This document shows, piece by piece, positions 49,150 to 58,058 of a stretch of DNA of 64,000 nucleotides (the first letter of the stretch is position 1; every line of letters begins with the position of its first letter). The notes below the pieces were generated by a model. It had not been told where the DNA came from. It saw only the letters and a list, made by a program, of their open reading frames with translations, and did not search any database. The position numbers and the translations under genes were made by a program. Origin of the DNA: Azophilus sp965221465 (GTDB taxonomy: Bacteria; Pseudomonadota; Gammaproteobacteria; Pseudomonadales; Azotimanducaceae); the NCBI GenBank assembly GCA_965221465.1, contig OZ244892.1:3534001-3598000 (forward strand), in the 5' to 3' direction.

Positions 49150-49638
49150 TTCTGCCTGCAGCCGCTCATTCTGCGCTTGGATATTGGCCCGGTTCTGTGC
49201 CCGGTCCTCGTCGAGACGGCCAGCCAGTTCGGCATCGCCGACCGCCAGCATCTGGGCGGCGAGATAGCCGGCGTTGCGCGCCCCCGCCTTGCCGACGGCC
49301 ACGGTCGCGACCGGAATGCCGCCCGGCATCTGAACCGTTGCCAAGAGCGCATCGAAGCCGTTCAGGGGGCCACTGTCGATGGGAACGCCGATCACCGGCC
49401 TGATGGTGTTCGCAGCCACCGCACCGGCAAGATGAGCCGCCATGCCGGCGCCGCACACGAAGGCGGCACAGCCCCGTTCGACCGCTTCCGCCACGTAGGC
49501 AGCAGTGGCTTGCGGCGTGCGGTGCGCGGACGATATGCGGACTTCGCGGTCAATGCCCAGGCGATCGAGCACGGCGGTACAGTTCTGCATGACAGGCCAG
49601 TCCGACTCCGACCCCATCAGGATGGCTACGAAACTCAC
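49144..49638 (-). CDS. purE: N5-carboxyaminoimidazole ribonucleotide mutase (PurE)
   Basis: A 164-residue enzyme of purine synthesis (N5-CAIR to CAIR). AILMGSESDWPVMQNC is the N-terminal phosphate-binding motif with catalytic Ser and Asp. RISSAHRTPQATAAYV is the AHR signature. FVCGAGMAAHLAGAVAANT, then VPIDSGPLNGFDALLATVQMPGGIPVATV complete the family pattern. The GTG start is chosen from GGAGA 6 nt upstream. Sequence features fit class I PurE, which depends on PurK, yet purK is not adjacent; its usual downstream place is occupied by a palindromic repeat. It sits 14 bp after dprA in the same orientation. Confidence 0.94.
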   Translation of the reverse strand: MSFVAILMGSESDWPVMQNCTAVLDRLGIDREVRISSAHRTPQATAAYVAEAVERGCAAFVCGAGMAAHLAGAVAANTIRPVIGVPIDSGPLNGFDALLATVQMPGGIPVATVAVGKAGARNAGYLAAQMLAVGDAELAGRLDEDRAQNRANIQAQNERLQAEL

Positions 49639-49652
49639 GACGATCTCCGGTT

Positions 49653-50711
49653 TCAGCGAGGGGCGCGAATATACCCGCCGGGAGTCAAGCGGACAAATCC
49701 CGACAACTCCAATTGCACGAGAGCCCCGATTACCGCGTCCACGGGCATCCCCAGGGCCACGGCGATTTCGTCCGGCGATGCCTCGAGCCGGCTGACCGCC
49801 TCGTAAACCGGCACCAGTTCGGGTCGCGGCCCCGGCGGGGTTTCCCTGGCCAGGGCATCGTAACCCAGCTCCGCCAGCACATCCTCGGCATTCTCGACAA
49901 GCGCCGCGCCCTGCTTGATCAGCCAGTGGCAGCCGGCACTCAGGGGGTTGCCCACCGGCCCGGGCACGGCCATGACGTCGCGGCCCTGTTCGCCCGCTGC
50001 CTTGGCGGTGATGAGCGAGCCGCTGCGCCGGCCGGCTTCCACCACGACCACGCCCTGGCAAAGCCCGCTGATCAACCGGTTTCGCTCCGGAAAGTGCCCC
50101 TTGAACGGCGCCGCATGGGGCGGGTATTCGCTCAGCACCGCGCCGCCCGCCTGGACGATGCGTTCCGCCAGGCCCCGGTGCTCCCGGGGATACACGTCCT
50201 GAAGCCCGCTGCCGAGAATGGCCCAGGCGCCGCCGCTCTCTGCCCTGAGTGCTCCGCGATGGGCGGCGCCGTCGATGCCCCGGGCCAGACCCGAAACCAC
50301 CGTGGCGCCGTTGTCGGCAAGGCCGCGGCCGATGGATTCGGCTATCTGCAAGCCTCTGCGGGTGGCGGTTCTGGCGCCGACGACCGCCACCCAGACCCGG
50401 GGCTCGCTATGCAGAACGCCGCGATAGTAGAGCGCCAGGGGCGGGTCGGGGATGTGCTGCAACCGTTCGGGAAAGTCGTCGTCGCCCAGCACGGTGAATT
50501 GGATGTCGGCCGCCCGCAGCCGATCTATCGGCCAGCGCGGCGGTTTGCCGAATCGATCGAAGGCGGCCACGGCATCGCCGCATTCCGCCAACCAGGCGCG
50601 CACCACCCGCCTCGTTTCCTGCTGGCTGAGGTAAAGCAGAGCCTCCGGCCCCGTCAGCGAAGCGGCCATCATCGCAACCCGTGCGCTCGATCTCCCGGGA
50701 GCCGTTAGCAT
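49653..50711 (-). CDS. dprA: DNA-processing protein DprA (Smf)
   Basis: A 352-residue protein that loads RecA on incoming single-stranded DNA during transformation. The Rossmann-like core is clear: FTVLGDDDFPERLQHIPDPP, then VAVVGARTATRRGLQIAESI, SGLARGIDGAAHRGAL, AILGSGLQDVYPREHRGL, GHFPERNRLISGLCQGVVVVEAGRRSGSLITA and PGPVGNPLSAGCHWLIKQGA. A C-terminal winged-helix DML1-like domain follows (EIAVALGMPVDAVIGALVQLELSG). The N-terminal SAM-like region is shorter than usual. The first ATG has no good ribosome site; MMAASLTGP 13 codons later is an alternative start. It is divergent from def. The LysM gene often found between dprA and def is absent. Confidence 0.93.
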   Translation of the reverse strand: MLTAPGRSSARVAMMAASLTGPEALLYLSQQETRRVVRAWLAECGDAVAAFDRFGKPPRWPIDRLRAADIQFTVLGDDDFPERLQHIPDPPLALYYRGVLHSEPRVWVAVVGARTATRRGLQIAESIGRGLADNGATVVSGLARGIDGAAHRGALRAESGGAWAILGSGLQDVYPREHRGLAERIVQAGGAVLSEYPPHAAPFKGHFPERNRLISGLCQGVVVVEAGRRSGSLITAKAAGEQGRDVMAVPGPVGNPLSAGCHWLIKQGAALVENAEDVLAELGYDALARETPPGPRPELVPVYEAVSRLEASPDEIAVALGMPVDAVIGALVQLELSGFVRLTPGGYIRAPR

Positions 50712-50853
50712 GGCGCGAGGAAACTGCCGGCGAACAGTCGAGATCGCCGTCGCGTCTTGTGAGCGAAAGACTCCACTTTCACGGAACGGGTTTTCGGGCG
50801 ATTGGTGTTGTTGAATTCGTCAACGTGGTGAACCGTTCCTTCGAGCCGACGTC

Positions 50854-50905
50854 GAGAACCGGTATACGGTGCGTGCACCGGTTCTCTCCCGGCGTGATCT
50901 ATAAT
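50854..50905 (+). promoter_or_regulatory. def-operon promoter region with perfect 9-bp inverted repeat
   Basis: GAGAACCGG (50854-50862) and CCGGTTCTC (50878-50886) are perfect inverted arms 15 bp apart. They end 13 bp before a consensus -10 TATAAT (50900-50905). The -35 would fall in or next to the right arm and has no strong match, which is typical of activator-dependent or operator-covered promoters. The start codon of def is at 50,943. Confidence 0.5.
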
Positions 50906-50942
50906 CCCCGTCCTTGCGTTTCAACAGACCGATCGGCCGCCG

Positions 50943-51437
50943 ATGGCGATATTGACAATCCTGGAGTACCCGGACCCTCGGCTGCGCATCAGGGCGCAGC
51001 CGGTCAAAACGGTCGACGAGTCCGTCCGTCAGCTTGCCGAGAACATGCTCGAGACGATGTACGCCGCGCCCGGCATCGGCCTTGCGGCAACCCAGGTCGA
51101 TGTTCACAAGCGGGTGATCGTCGTCGATGTCTCCGAAGAACGGGATTCGCCGCACGTGTTCGTAAACCCCGAACTCGAGCTTTCCGGCGAAACGGTCGAG
51201 ACCAACGAGGGCTGCCTGTCGGTACCTGAAATCTACGAGCCGGTCACGCGTCGCGAACGGGTGACCGTTCAGGCCCTCGACCGTGAAGGCCGACCCTTCT
51301 CCCTGGAAGCGAACGGCCTGCTCGCGGTCTGCATCCAGCACGAGTGCGACCACCTGGAAGGAAAGTTGTTCGTCGACTATCTTTCCAACCTCAAACGGGC
51401 ACGCATCCGCAAGAACCTGAAGCAGAAACGCGCCTGA
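50943..51437 (+). CDS. def: Peptide deformylase
   Basis: A 164-residue metalloenzyme that removes the N-formyl group from nascent proteins. All three motifs are present: GIGLAATQVD (motif 1), EGCLSVPEIYE (motif 2, Cys metal ligand) and CIQHECDHLEGKLFVDYLS (motif 3, HExxH with two His ligands and catalytic Glu). The N-terminal ILTILEYPDPRLR is typical of type I (gammaproteobacterial) enzymes. It is the first gene of the def-fmt-rsmB-trkA-trkH operon, divergent from dprA, with fmt 28 bp downstream. Confidence 0.96.
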   Translation: MAILTILEYPDPRLRIRAQPVKTVDESVRQLAENMLETMYAAPGIGLAATQVDVHKRVIVVDVSEERDSPHVFVNPELELSGETVETNEGCLSVPEIYEPVTRRERVTVQALDREGRPFSLEANGLLAVCIQHECDHLEGKLFVDYLSNLKRARIRKNLKQKRA

Positions 51438-51465
51438 GTGTTCCTGGCCCGTCGCCTCCGAAACC

Positions 51466-52413
51466 ATGAAAGGAAAGAACCGGGGCAGATCCCTGGCATT
51501 CGCCGGAACCCCGGCATTCGCCGCCCACATTCTCGAGGCGCTGCTTGCCGCCGGCCATGTGCCGGTGCTGGTGCTCACGCAGCCCGATCGCGGGGCGGGC
51601 AGGGGCAGAAAGCGGGTTCCCAATCCCGTCAAGCGCACGGCCATGGCGGCATCGCTGCCGATCGAAACGCCGCTGCGTCCAGGCGACATCCATCCTGTGC
51701 TGGCGTCGACCCGGGTCGATGTGCTCGTGGTTGCCGCCTACGGACTGTTGCTGCCGCGTCAGGCTCTCGATACCCCGAGGCTCGGCTGCGTGAACGTGCA
51801 CGCTTCCCTGCTGCCACGCTGGCGCGGCGCCGCACCCATAGAGCGGGCAATCATCGCCGGCGATCGGGAAACCGGCATTTCGATCATGCAGATGGACGAG
51901 GGGCTCGATACCGGCCCGGTATTCCGGCGGGCGCGCATCCCGATCGAGCCGAGGGCCACCGGCGATGCCGTGGAGAACGCCCTTGCAAAACTCGGAGCCA
52001 AGGCATTGCTGGAGGTGCTCGATGACCTCGATGGGCTGACACCATGCCCCCAGGAAGGGCGGGTGACCCTGGCGCCCAAGCTCGCGCCGCAGGACAGCGT
52101 GCCCGATTGGGCCGAGAGCGCCGTCGACCTCGACCGCCGTATCCGTGCGCTGGCACACCGCGCGCCGGTCTGGGCCACCCTGGAGGGTACCCGCGTACAG
52201 ATTCTGGCCGCCGCGCCACGCGAAGAAAACGGCGGCGCGGAACCCGGCGCGGTTCTACCATCCGGCCGAAAGGAGATCCTCATCGCGTGCGGCGACGGCG
52301 CCCTGGCCATCGAGTCGCTGAAGGTCATCCGCGGCAAGGGCCGCGCCATGGGCCCCGGCGATGCCAGAAACGGCTTTCCCGATCTGTTTCGCCCCGGGGC
52401 GCGATTTCGGTGA
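51466..52413 (+). CDS. fmt: Methionyl-tRNA formyltransferase
   Basis: A 315-residue enzyme that formylates initiator Met-tRNA with 10-formyl-THF, the partner of Def. LAFAGTPAFAAHILEALL is the N-terminal fold. TQPDRGAGRGRKRVPNPVK is the Fmt-specific loop. CVNVHASLLPRWRGAAPIERA holds the catalytic Asn-His-Ser region (SLLPRWRGAAPI signature), and ISIMQMDEGLDTGPV the catalytic Asp. A C-terminal OB-like domain follows (VTLAPKLAPQDSVPDW...RIRALAHRAPVWATL). Its stop overlaps the GTG of rsmB as GTGA. Confidence 0.95.
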   Translation: MKGKNRGRSLAFAGTPAFAAHILEALLAAGHVPVLVLTQPDRGAGRGRKRVPNPVKRTAMAASLPIETPLRPGDIHPVLASTRVDVLVVAAYGLLLPRQALDTPRLGCVNVHASLLPRWRGAAPIERAIIAGDRETGISIMQMDEGLDTGPVFRRARIPIEPRATGDAVENALAKLGAKALLEVLDDLDGLTPCPQEGRVTLAPKLAPQDSVPDWAESAVDLDRRIRALAHRAPVWATLEGTRVQILAAAPREENGGAEPGAVLPSGRKEILIACGDGALAIESLKVIRGKGRAMGPGDARNGFPDLFRPGARFR

Positions 52414-53666
52414 GCGGGCAGGCCCAGGCCCGGGCGGCCCGCAATATCAAGGCGATACTGTCCGGCTCACGATCCACGGACTGGGCGGCCGGCGGCCCGA
52501 ACCAGACGAGCCTCAGCCTGGAATTGACCTACGGCAGCCTGCGCCACTACTTCTCCCTGGCGGAGCAGATCGATTCCCTGCTTGCCAGGCCGCTGCGGCC
52601 CAGGGACCGGGATGTCTACGGGCTGCTGCTCGCCGGAGCCTACCAGTTGCAGCGCACCCGCATTCCGGCGCACGCAGCCTTGTTCGAAACCGTGGCGGCC
52701 ACGAAACTGCTCGGCAAGCCGTGGGCCAAGGGGCTGGTCAACGCCGTCCTCCGCAAGCTGTCCGCAACTCCGCCCAAACGAAGTGCCGAGCACCCCGCGT
52801 GGCTGGAGGAAAGGCTGCGAACCGAATACGGGGCGGATGCAGACCCGCTCATGCAGGCCAACAACTCCCGAGCACCCCTGTGCCTGCGGATCAACCCGCT
52901 GCGAGCCGACCCGGCGGACTATCGACTCAGGCTGAAGGCGGCGGAAATCGAATTCTCGGACACCTGGTTACCGGAAGCCCTCGTGCTGCGCGAACCACGA
53001 CCCGCCGCCACCTTGCCCGGTTTCGAGGCGGGCCATGTGGCGGTGCAGGACACCGCCTCGCAACTGGCCGTGGCGCCGCTGCTCGACCGGGCGGCGGCCG
53101 GGCAGCGGATACTGGATGCCTGCGCCGCCCCCGGGGGCAAGCTGTTCCGCCTGATCGAGGCGGACCGCGGCTTGTCGATCACCGCCATGGACATTGCACC
53201 ACACCGGCTCGCCGCATTGCGCACGATCGCCGAACGGCTCGGGCATGACGATTTCGACTGCCGAGAGGGGGACGCAGCCGGTCTCGACTGGTGGGATGGG
53301 ACGCCCTTCGACCAGGTGCTGCTCGATGCGCCCTGCTCCGGCACCGGCACCTTGCGTCGGCACCCGGAGATCAAGGTGATTCGGCAGCCTGCCGATATCG
53401 CTCGCAGTGCCGTCCAGGAAGCCCGTTTGCTGGCAAATCTGTGGCGCACCGTGCGCCGGGGAGGTACGCTTCTTTACTGCACCTGTTCGATACTCGCCGA
53501 GGAGAACGATCACGTGGTGGGTTCGTTTCTGGCCGAGCGCGACGATGCGCATCCCTGCCCTATCGCGCTGCCAACCGGTCGCGCCACCCGGCACGGCTGG
53601 CAGCTTCTGCCCATCGAGCCGGCCACGGACGGGCTCTACGTGGCCCTGATCGGTAAACGGCCGTGA
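52410..53666 (+). CDS. rsmB: 16S rRNA (cytosine-967-C5)-methyltransferase
   Basis: A 418-residue enzyme. The N-terminal NusB-like RNA-binding domain (ARAARNIKAILSG... to about residue 140) contains TYGSLRHYFSL and LLAGAYQL. The C-terminal Rossmann methyltransferase carries the SAM site LDACAAPGGKLFRLIEAD, motif IV with the first Cys LLDAPCSGTGTLRRHPEIK, and motif VI with the second Cys LLYCTCSILAEEND. The two Cys residues are the m5C catalytic pair. The GTG start overlaps fmt, and the stop overlaps the GTG of trkA; both overlaps suggest coupled translation. Confidence 0.95.
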   Translation: MSGQAQARAARNIKAILSGSRSTDWAAGGPNQTSLSLELTYGSLRHYFSLAEQIDSLLARPLRPRDRDVYGLLLAGAYQLQRTRIPAHAALFETVAATKLLGKPWAKGLVNAVLRKLSATPPKRSAEHPAWLEERLRTEYGADADPLMQANNSRAPLCLRINPLRADPADYRLRLKAAEIEFSDTWLPEALVLREPRPAATLPGFEAGHVAVQDTASQLAVAPLLDRAAAGQRILDACAAPGGKLFRLIEADRGLSITAMDIAPHRLAALRTIAERLGHDDFDCREGDAAGLDWWDGTPFDQVLLDAPCSGTGTLRRHPEIKVIRQPADIARSAVQEARLLANLWRTVRRGGTLLYCTCSILAEENDHVVGSFLAERDDAHPCPIALPTGRATRHGWQLLPIEPATDGLYVALIGKRP

Positions 53667-55036
53667 AGATTCTGATACTCGGCGGCGGCAAGGTGGGCGG
53701 TACGCTGGCCGAACATCTCGCCAGCGAGGCGTTCGACATCACCGTGGTCGACAGCGATGCCGGCCGGCTGCGCGAACTGCGCGACCGCCTCGATATCCAG
53801 ACCGTGACCGGCTGGGCCTCCCATCCGGACGTTCTGCGCAGCGCCGGCGCCGAAGATGCCGACATGCTGATTGCCGTGACCGGCAGCGACGAAGTGAACA
53901 TGGTCGCCTGCCAGGTCTGCTACTCGACGTTTCGTACGCACACCAAGATCGCGCGGGTGCGCTCGGCGGCCTACCTGCGCAGCAATTCCTTCTTCTCGAA
54001 AGACCACCTGCCGGTGGACGTGCTGATCAATCCGGAAGAGGTCGTCACCGAACAGATTCGCCAGTTGCTGGAAAACCCCGGCGCGCTGCAGGTTCTGGAT
54101 TTCGCCGAAGGGAAAGTGAAACTCGTCGCCGTGCGCGCCTGGTCGGGCAGTCCCCTGGTCGGCAAGGAACTGCGGCGCGTTCGCGAGCAACTCCCCAACG
54201 TGAGCACCCGGGTTGCGGCGATCTTCCGCCGCGGGCGGCCCATCCTGCCCACCGGCAGCACCATCGTCGAGGCCGACGACGAGGTGTTCTTCATCGCGGC
54301 CGCCGGGCACATCAATGCGGTCATGGCCGGGCTGCGGGACGTGGAACGTGCGTTCAAGCGCATCACCATCGTCGGCGGCGGGCAGATCGGGGAGCGCCTG
54401 GCGCTGGCCATCGAGCCCTACTTCTCCGTCAAGCTCGTCGAACGCGATGCCGGGCGCTGTGCCGAACTCGGCGAGTCCCTGCATCGGGCGGTCGTCCTGC
54501 AGGGCGACGGCACCGATCGGGAGCTCTTGATCGACGAGAACATCGAGCAATGCGATGCCTTCTGCGCCGTCACCGACGACGATGAAGCAAACATCATGTC
54601 GTCGCTGATGGCCAAGCGGCTTGGCGTACGCCGGGTAATGACCCTGATCGGCAAGCAGGCCTATGTCGACCTGGTTCAGGGCGGTGACATCGACATCGCC
54701 ATCTCGCCCCAGCAGGCAACCACGTCGAGCCTGCTCACGCACGTGCGCCGCGGCGATGTGGCGCGGGTGCACAGCCTGCGCCGCGGCGCCGCCGAGGCCA
54801 TGGAAACCGTAGCCCACGGCGACGAGAAGAACTCCCGGGTGGTGGGCCGCCGTATCAAGGAAATCAAGCTGCCGCCGGGCACCACGGTCGGCGCCATCGT
54901 GCGCGGCGAAGACGTGATCGTATCCCTCGGCAACGAAACCGTTCGGTCGGACGACCACGTGATACTGTTCCTCACCGACAAGAAGCACATCGCCAAGGTC
55001 GAACGGCTCTTTCAGGTCGGCCTGAACTTCTTCTGA
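53663..55036 (+). CDS. trkA: Trk potassium-uptake regulatory NAD-binding subunit TrkA
   Basis: A 457-residue cytosolic protein with two RCK repeats. The first RCK-N begins KILILGGGKVGGTLAEHL (GxGxxG, ending VVDSD). RCK-C is the segment KVKLVAVRAWSGSPLVGKEL. The second RCK-N begins RITIVGGGQIGERLALAIE, ending VERDAGR, followed by a second RCK-C with IKEIKLPPGTTVGAIVRGED. It gates the TrkH channel in response to nucleotides. The GTG start overlaps the rsmB stop (GTGA), and trkH begins 15 bp downstream, so the K+ uptake pair is made together. Confidence 0.96.
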   Translation: MKILILGGGKVGGTLAEHLASEAFDITVVDSDAGRLRELRDRLDIQTVTGWASHPDVLRSAGAEDADMLIAVTGSDEVNMVACQVCYSTFRTHTKIARVRSAAYLRSNSFFSKDHLPVDVLINPEEVVTEQIRQLLENPGALQVLDFAEGKVKLVAVRAWSGSPLVGKELRRVREQLPNVSTRVAAIFRRGRPILPTGSTIVEADDEVFFIAAAGHINAVMAGLRDVERAFKRITIVGGGQIGERLALAIEPYFSVKLVERDAGRCAELGESLHRAVVLQGDGTDRELLIDENIEQCDAFCAVTDDDEANIMSSLMAKRLGVRRVMTLIGKQAYVDLVQGGDIDIAISPQQATTSSLLTHVRRGDVARVHSLRRGAAEAMETVAHGDEKNSRVVGRRIKEIKLPPGTTVGAIVRGEDVIVSLGNETVRSDDHVILFLTDKKHIAKVERLFQVGLNFF

Positions 55037-55051
55037 TTTCCGCCCGTCGCC

Positions 55052-56497
55052 GTGCACCTGCCCGTCATTCTGCGAGTCACCGGCATCCTGCTGACGCTCT
55101 TCAGCCTGGCGCTGCTGGTGCCCATCGTCGTGGCGCTGATCTACGGCGAGGACACCGTCGAGACCTTCGTCACCGCCTTCGGCATCACCGCCCTCGGCGG
55201 GCTGACACTGTGGGTGCTCAATCGCGGCGACCAGGACCTGCGCACCGGGGACGGGTTCATGATCACTGCGCTTTTCTACGTGGGCCTGGGGCTGTTCGGC
55301 GCGTTGCCCATCTACCTAGCCGAAAGCACGGCGCTCAGCTTCACCGACGCAGCATTCGAATCGCTGTCGGGCCTCACCACCACCGGCGCCACCGTCATGA
55401 CCGGCCTCGACGATTTGCCGAAATCCATCCTGTTCTATCGCCAGCTTCTGCAATGGTACGGCGGCATGGGAATCATCGTGCTGGCCGTGGCGGTTTTGCC
55501 GATGCTGGGCGTCGGCGGCATGCAACTCTATCGGGCGGAGTCACCCGGCCCCGTCAAGGACAACAAGCTCACCCCACGAATCACCGAAACCGCCAAGGCG
55601 CTCTGGTATCTGTACCTAGGCCTGACGGTCGCCTGTGCAACGTTTTATTGGCTCGCGGGAATGAGTGTGTTCGACGCCATCTGCCACAGTTTCTCCACGG
55701 TGGCCATCGGCGGTTTTTCCACCCACGATGCCAGCATCGGCTTTTTCGACAATGCCGCCATCGAGAGCGTCGCCATCGTCTTCATGATCGTCTCGGGAAT
55801 CAACTTCGGGCTGCACTTCATTGCCTGGAACCGCAGGAGCCCGCTGCTCTACGCCCGGGACATCGAAGTGCGGACGTACCTGCTGGCGTTGGCCGCGGTG
55901 GCCCTGGTGGTTTGCGCGATTCTCGTGCGGCACCCCGGCGCCGAGTCATCGCCCATCCGCCACGGTCTCTTTCAGGCGATATCGATCACGACCACCACCG
56001 GCTACACCACCCGCGACTTCAGCGCCTGGCCTTCCGTTGCCCCCATCCTGCTGCTCTTCGCTGCCTTTGCAGGCGGTTGCGCCGGTTCCACCGCCGGCGG
56101 CATCAAGATGATTCGGGTGCTGCTCATATTCCGGCAGTGCATGCGCGAGATCCGGCGCCTGATCCATCCGAACGGCGTCTTCCCGCTCAAGCTCGGCAAC
56201 CGCAAGGTGCCCGACCGGGTGATGGATGCGGTGTGGAGCTTCTTCTCAGCCTACGTGATCATCTTCCTGACCATGGTCTGTCTCGTGCTGGCCGTCTCTG
56301 AGCTGGACTTCGTGACGGCGTTCTCGGCCGTTGCCGCCTGTCTCAACAACCTCGGCCCGGGGCTCGGCGAGGTGGCGCCCAACTACCAGGCGCTCCCCGA
56401 TAGCGTCACCTGGCTGTTGATGTTCGCCATGTTGCTCGGGCGGCTGGAGATATTCACGCTGGTCGTGCTGTTCACCCCCGTTTTCTGGAGGCGTTGA
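55052..56497 (+). CDS. trkH: Trk potassium-uptake channel subunit TrkH
   Basis: A 481-residue inner-membrane K+ channel of the TrkH/KtrB superfamily with about ten membrane spans. Four pore loops are recognisable: SLSGLTTTGATVMTGL (first), FCHSFSTVAIGGFSTHD-like ICHSFSTVAIGGFS (second), AISITTTTGYTTRDF (third) and AVAACLNNLGPGLG (fourth). Each has the filter Gly. QWYGGMGIIVLAVAVLPMLGVGGMQLYRAE and AGGCAGSTAGGIKMIRVL are further TrkH signatures. It starts at GTG 15 bp after trkA. Last gene of the operon. Confidence 0.96.
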   Translation: MHLPVILRVTGILLTLFSLALLVPIVVALIYGEDTVETFVTAFGITALGGLTLWVLNRGDQDLRTGDGFMITALFYVGLGLFGALPIYLAESTALSFTDAAFESLSGLTTTGATVMTGLDDLPKSILFYRQLLQWYGGMGIIVLAVAVLPMLGVGGMQLYRAESPGPVKDNKLTPRITETAKALWYLYLGLTVACATFYWLAGMSVFDAICHSFSTVAIGGFSTHDASIGFFDNAAIESVAIVFMIVSGINFGLHFIAWNRRSPLLYARDIEVRTYLLALAAVALVVCAILVRHPGAESSPIRHGLFQAISITTTTGYTTRDFSAWPSVAPILLLFAAFAGGCAGSTAGGIKMIRVLLIFRQCMREIRRLIHPNGVFPLKLGNRKVPDRVMDAVWSFFSAYVIIFLTMVCLVLAVSELDFVTAFSAVAACLNNLGPGLGEVAPNYQALPDSVTWLLMFAMLLGRLEIFTLVVLFTPVFWRR

Positions 56498-56556
56498 GGA
56501 TGCAGCCGTCCGGAACCGGCCAGGCGAGAGCCGCCGTTTTCGCCGATGGAATATTG

Positions 56557-56574
56557 GAAAAACAAACGTTTTTC
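56557..56574. terminator. A/T-rich inverted repeat between convergent trkH and lpxL-like genes
   Basis: GAAAAAC and GTTTTTC are perfect 7-bp arms around a 4-base loop, with further T-rich sequence to the right. The position between two convergent stops (56,497 and 56,581) suits a shared terminator, but the stem is short and AT-rich, so this is weak. Confidence 0.3.
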
Positions 56575-56580
56575 ATTGTT

Positions 56581-57465
56581 TTATTCCGGTACGCGGCCTT
56601 TCGGATACACCGCAGGGTAACCCGGGGGCTGTTTCTTGAAGCGTTTGTACTCCCACTGGTATTGAGCCGGGTCACGCCGGACTAGCCCCTCGATTGCGCG
56701 GTTGAGCAAGCCTGCGAAGGTTTCCGGATCGGCGGCGTCGAACTCGTTGCCGAGTGCTTCGTAGGCGAGGCTGAAACCGCCCTGAACCCGGCGTGCGCTG
56801 CCGAGCATCAGTGTCGGCCGGCTGCGTTGAAACAGGCGATGAGACAGGGTGGCGGTCAGCGCCGGTCGGCCGAAGAAAGGCGCATGGACACCGCCGCGTC
56901 CTTCGGGAACCTGGTCCGGCAGCAGGCAGACCAGGCCGCCGGACTCGAGTTGACGATACGCGGCCCGCACTCCCGCGGCGCCGGTGGGGTACATCCGTGC
57001 GCCGAAGCGCTCCCGGGAACGGCGCAACGGCGCTTCCAGTGCCCGCTGCCGGGGCGGATTGTAGAGGGAGACCAACCCCGTCTCGCCAAGTGCGAAGCAG
57101 AGAAATTCCCAGTTTCCGAAATGCGGCACCAGCATCAGGACGCCGCCCGTCCGCAATGCATCTTCCAGTGCCTGCCGGCCCGTCTCGGACACGATCAGCC
57201 GTTCGAGGCGCGCTCGCGGCCAATGCGTCAGGGGGCCGCTTTCGACGAGCAGGCAAGCCGTTTGGCCGAGGCTCTTGCGCACCAGCCGTTCTCGTTGGCG
57301 CCGGTCGAGCCGGGGAAAGCAAAGCGACAGATTCGTGCGGGTGACCCTCGCCGCCCTGGTATCGAGACGGCCAATCAGCCAGCCGCATGCAGCCGCGCCT
57401 CGACGACCAGTGCTCAATGGCAGCCAACCGAACAGCCGGGTCAGCGCCGCGAGCAATGCAATCAT
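56581..57465 (-). CDS. LpxL/HtrB-family lipid A (lysophospholipid) acyltransferase
   Basis: A 294-residue inner-membrane-associated acyltransferase. LMLVPHFGNWEFLCFALGE carries the H-x4-E catalytic motif of the LpxL/LpxM family. SLYNPPRQRALEAPLRRSRERFGARM, then LESGGLVCLLPDQVPEGRGGVHAPFFG follow, then a C-terminal QYQWEYKRFKKQPPG (family W-x4-RF-(K/R)T-like end). In Pseudomonas the gene beside tag at this place encodes such a late lipid A acyltransferase. Acyl chain and position cannot be read. The start ATG overlaps the tag stop (ATGA). Confidence 0.85.
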   Translation of the reverse strand: MIALLAALTRLFGWLPLSTGRRGAAACGWLIGRLDTRAARVTRTNLSLCFPRLDRRQRERLVRKSLGQTACLLVESGPLTHWPRARLERLIVSETGRQALEDALRTGGVLMLVPHFGNWEFLCFALGETGLVSLYNPPRQRALEAPLRRSRERFGARMYPTGAAGVRAAYRQLESGGLVCLLPDQVPEGRGGVHAPFFGRPALTATLSHRLFQRSRPTLMLGSARRVQGGFSLAYEALGNEFDAADPETFAGLLNRAIEGLVRRDPAQYQWEYKRFKKQPPGYPAVYPKGRVPE

Positions 57466-58058
57466 CGAGACAGGGCGGCACAGGCCGCGTGCGCCGGACA
57501 TCCGATGAGGTGGTCGTTCACCAGGCCCGCGCTCTGCATGAAGGCATAGCAGACGGTCGGCCCCACGAAGCGAAAGCCGCAGCGTTTCAATGCCGCTGCC
57601 ATGTTGCGGGAAACTTCGGTCTCCGAAGGCACATCCGCGAGGGTCCGCCAGCGGTTCTGAAGCGGGCAACCGCCCACAAAGGACCACAGGAACTCGGAGA
57701 ATGGCTCCGGCATCGCCAGCATGGCCTGTGCATTGCCGATGAGCGCCTCGAGTTTCCCCCGGTGGCGGATGACGCCGGGGTCTTCGAGCCAGGCCTCTAC
57801 TTCGCGATGGCCCGCATCCGCCAGACGAACGGCATCGAAGCCGAAAAAAGTCTGCTGCATGTGCTCCCGCTTTCTCAGAATTGTCAGCCAGGAAAGACCT
57901 GCCTGCATTCCTTCGAGCGCGAGACGCTCGAACAGCGGCTGCGAATCATGCACGGGAACGCCCCATTCCTCGTCGTGATACCGGATGTAGAGCGGATCGT
58001 TTCCGGCCCAGTCGCACCGCCCGGATTGCTGCTGCTGTTTTGACCCCGAAGGCGCCAT
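57462..58058 (-). CDS. tag: DNA-3-methyladenine glycosylase I
   Basis: A 198-residue base-excision enzyme that removes 3-methyladenine. RCDWAGNDPLYIRYHDEEWG is the family N-terminus with the first zinc Cys. LEGMQAGLSWLTILRKRE contains the catalytic-pocket Glu and Trp. LWSFVGG and KRCGFRFVGPTVCYAFMQSAGLVNDHLIGCPAH carry the remaining Zn ligands (His and Cys). The first ~13 residues (SGSKQQQQSG) form a short Gln-rich tail not usual in the family. It overlaps the acyltransferase gene downstream. Confidence 0.95.
   Translation of the reverse strand: MAPSGSKQQQQSGRCDWAGNDPLYIRYHDEEWGVPVHDSQPLFERLALEGMQAGLSWLTILRKREHMQQTFFGFDAVRLADAGHREVEAWLEDPGVIRHRGKLEALIGNAQAMLAMPEPFSEFLWSFVGGCPLQNRWRTLADVPSETEVSRNMAAALKRCGFRFVGPTVCYAFMQSAGLVNDHLIGCPAHAACAALSR

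Noticed and set aside
50716..51229. Plus-strand frame overlapping def
   Set aside because: It overlaps def in another frame, with Arg/Gly-rich shadow composition; def carries all three family motifs.
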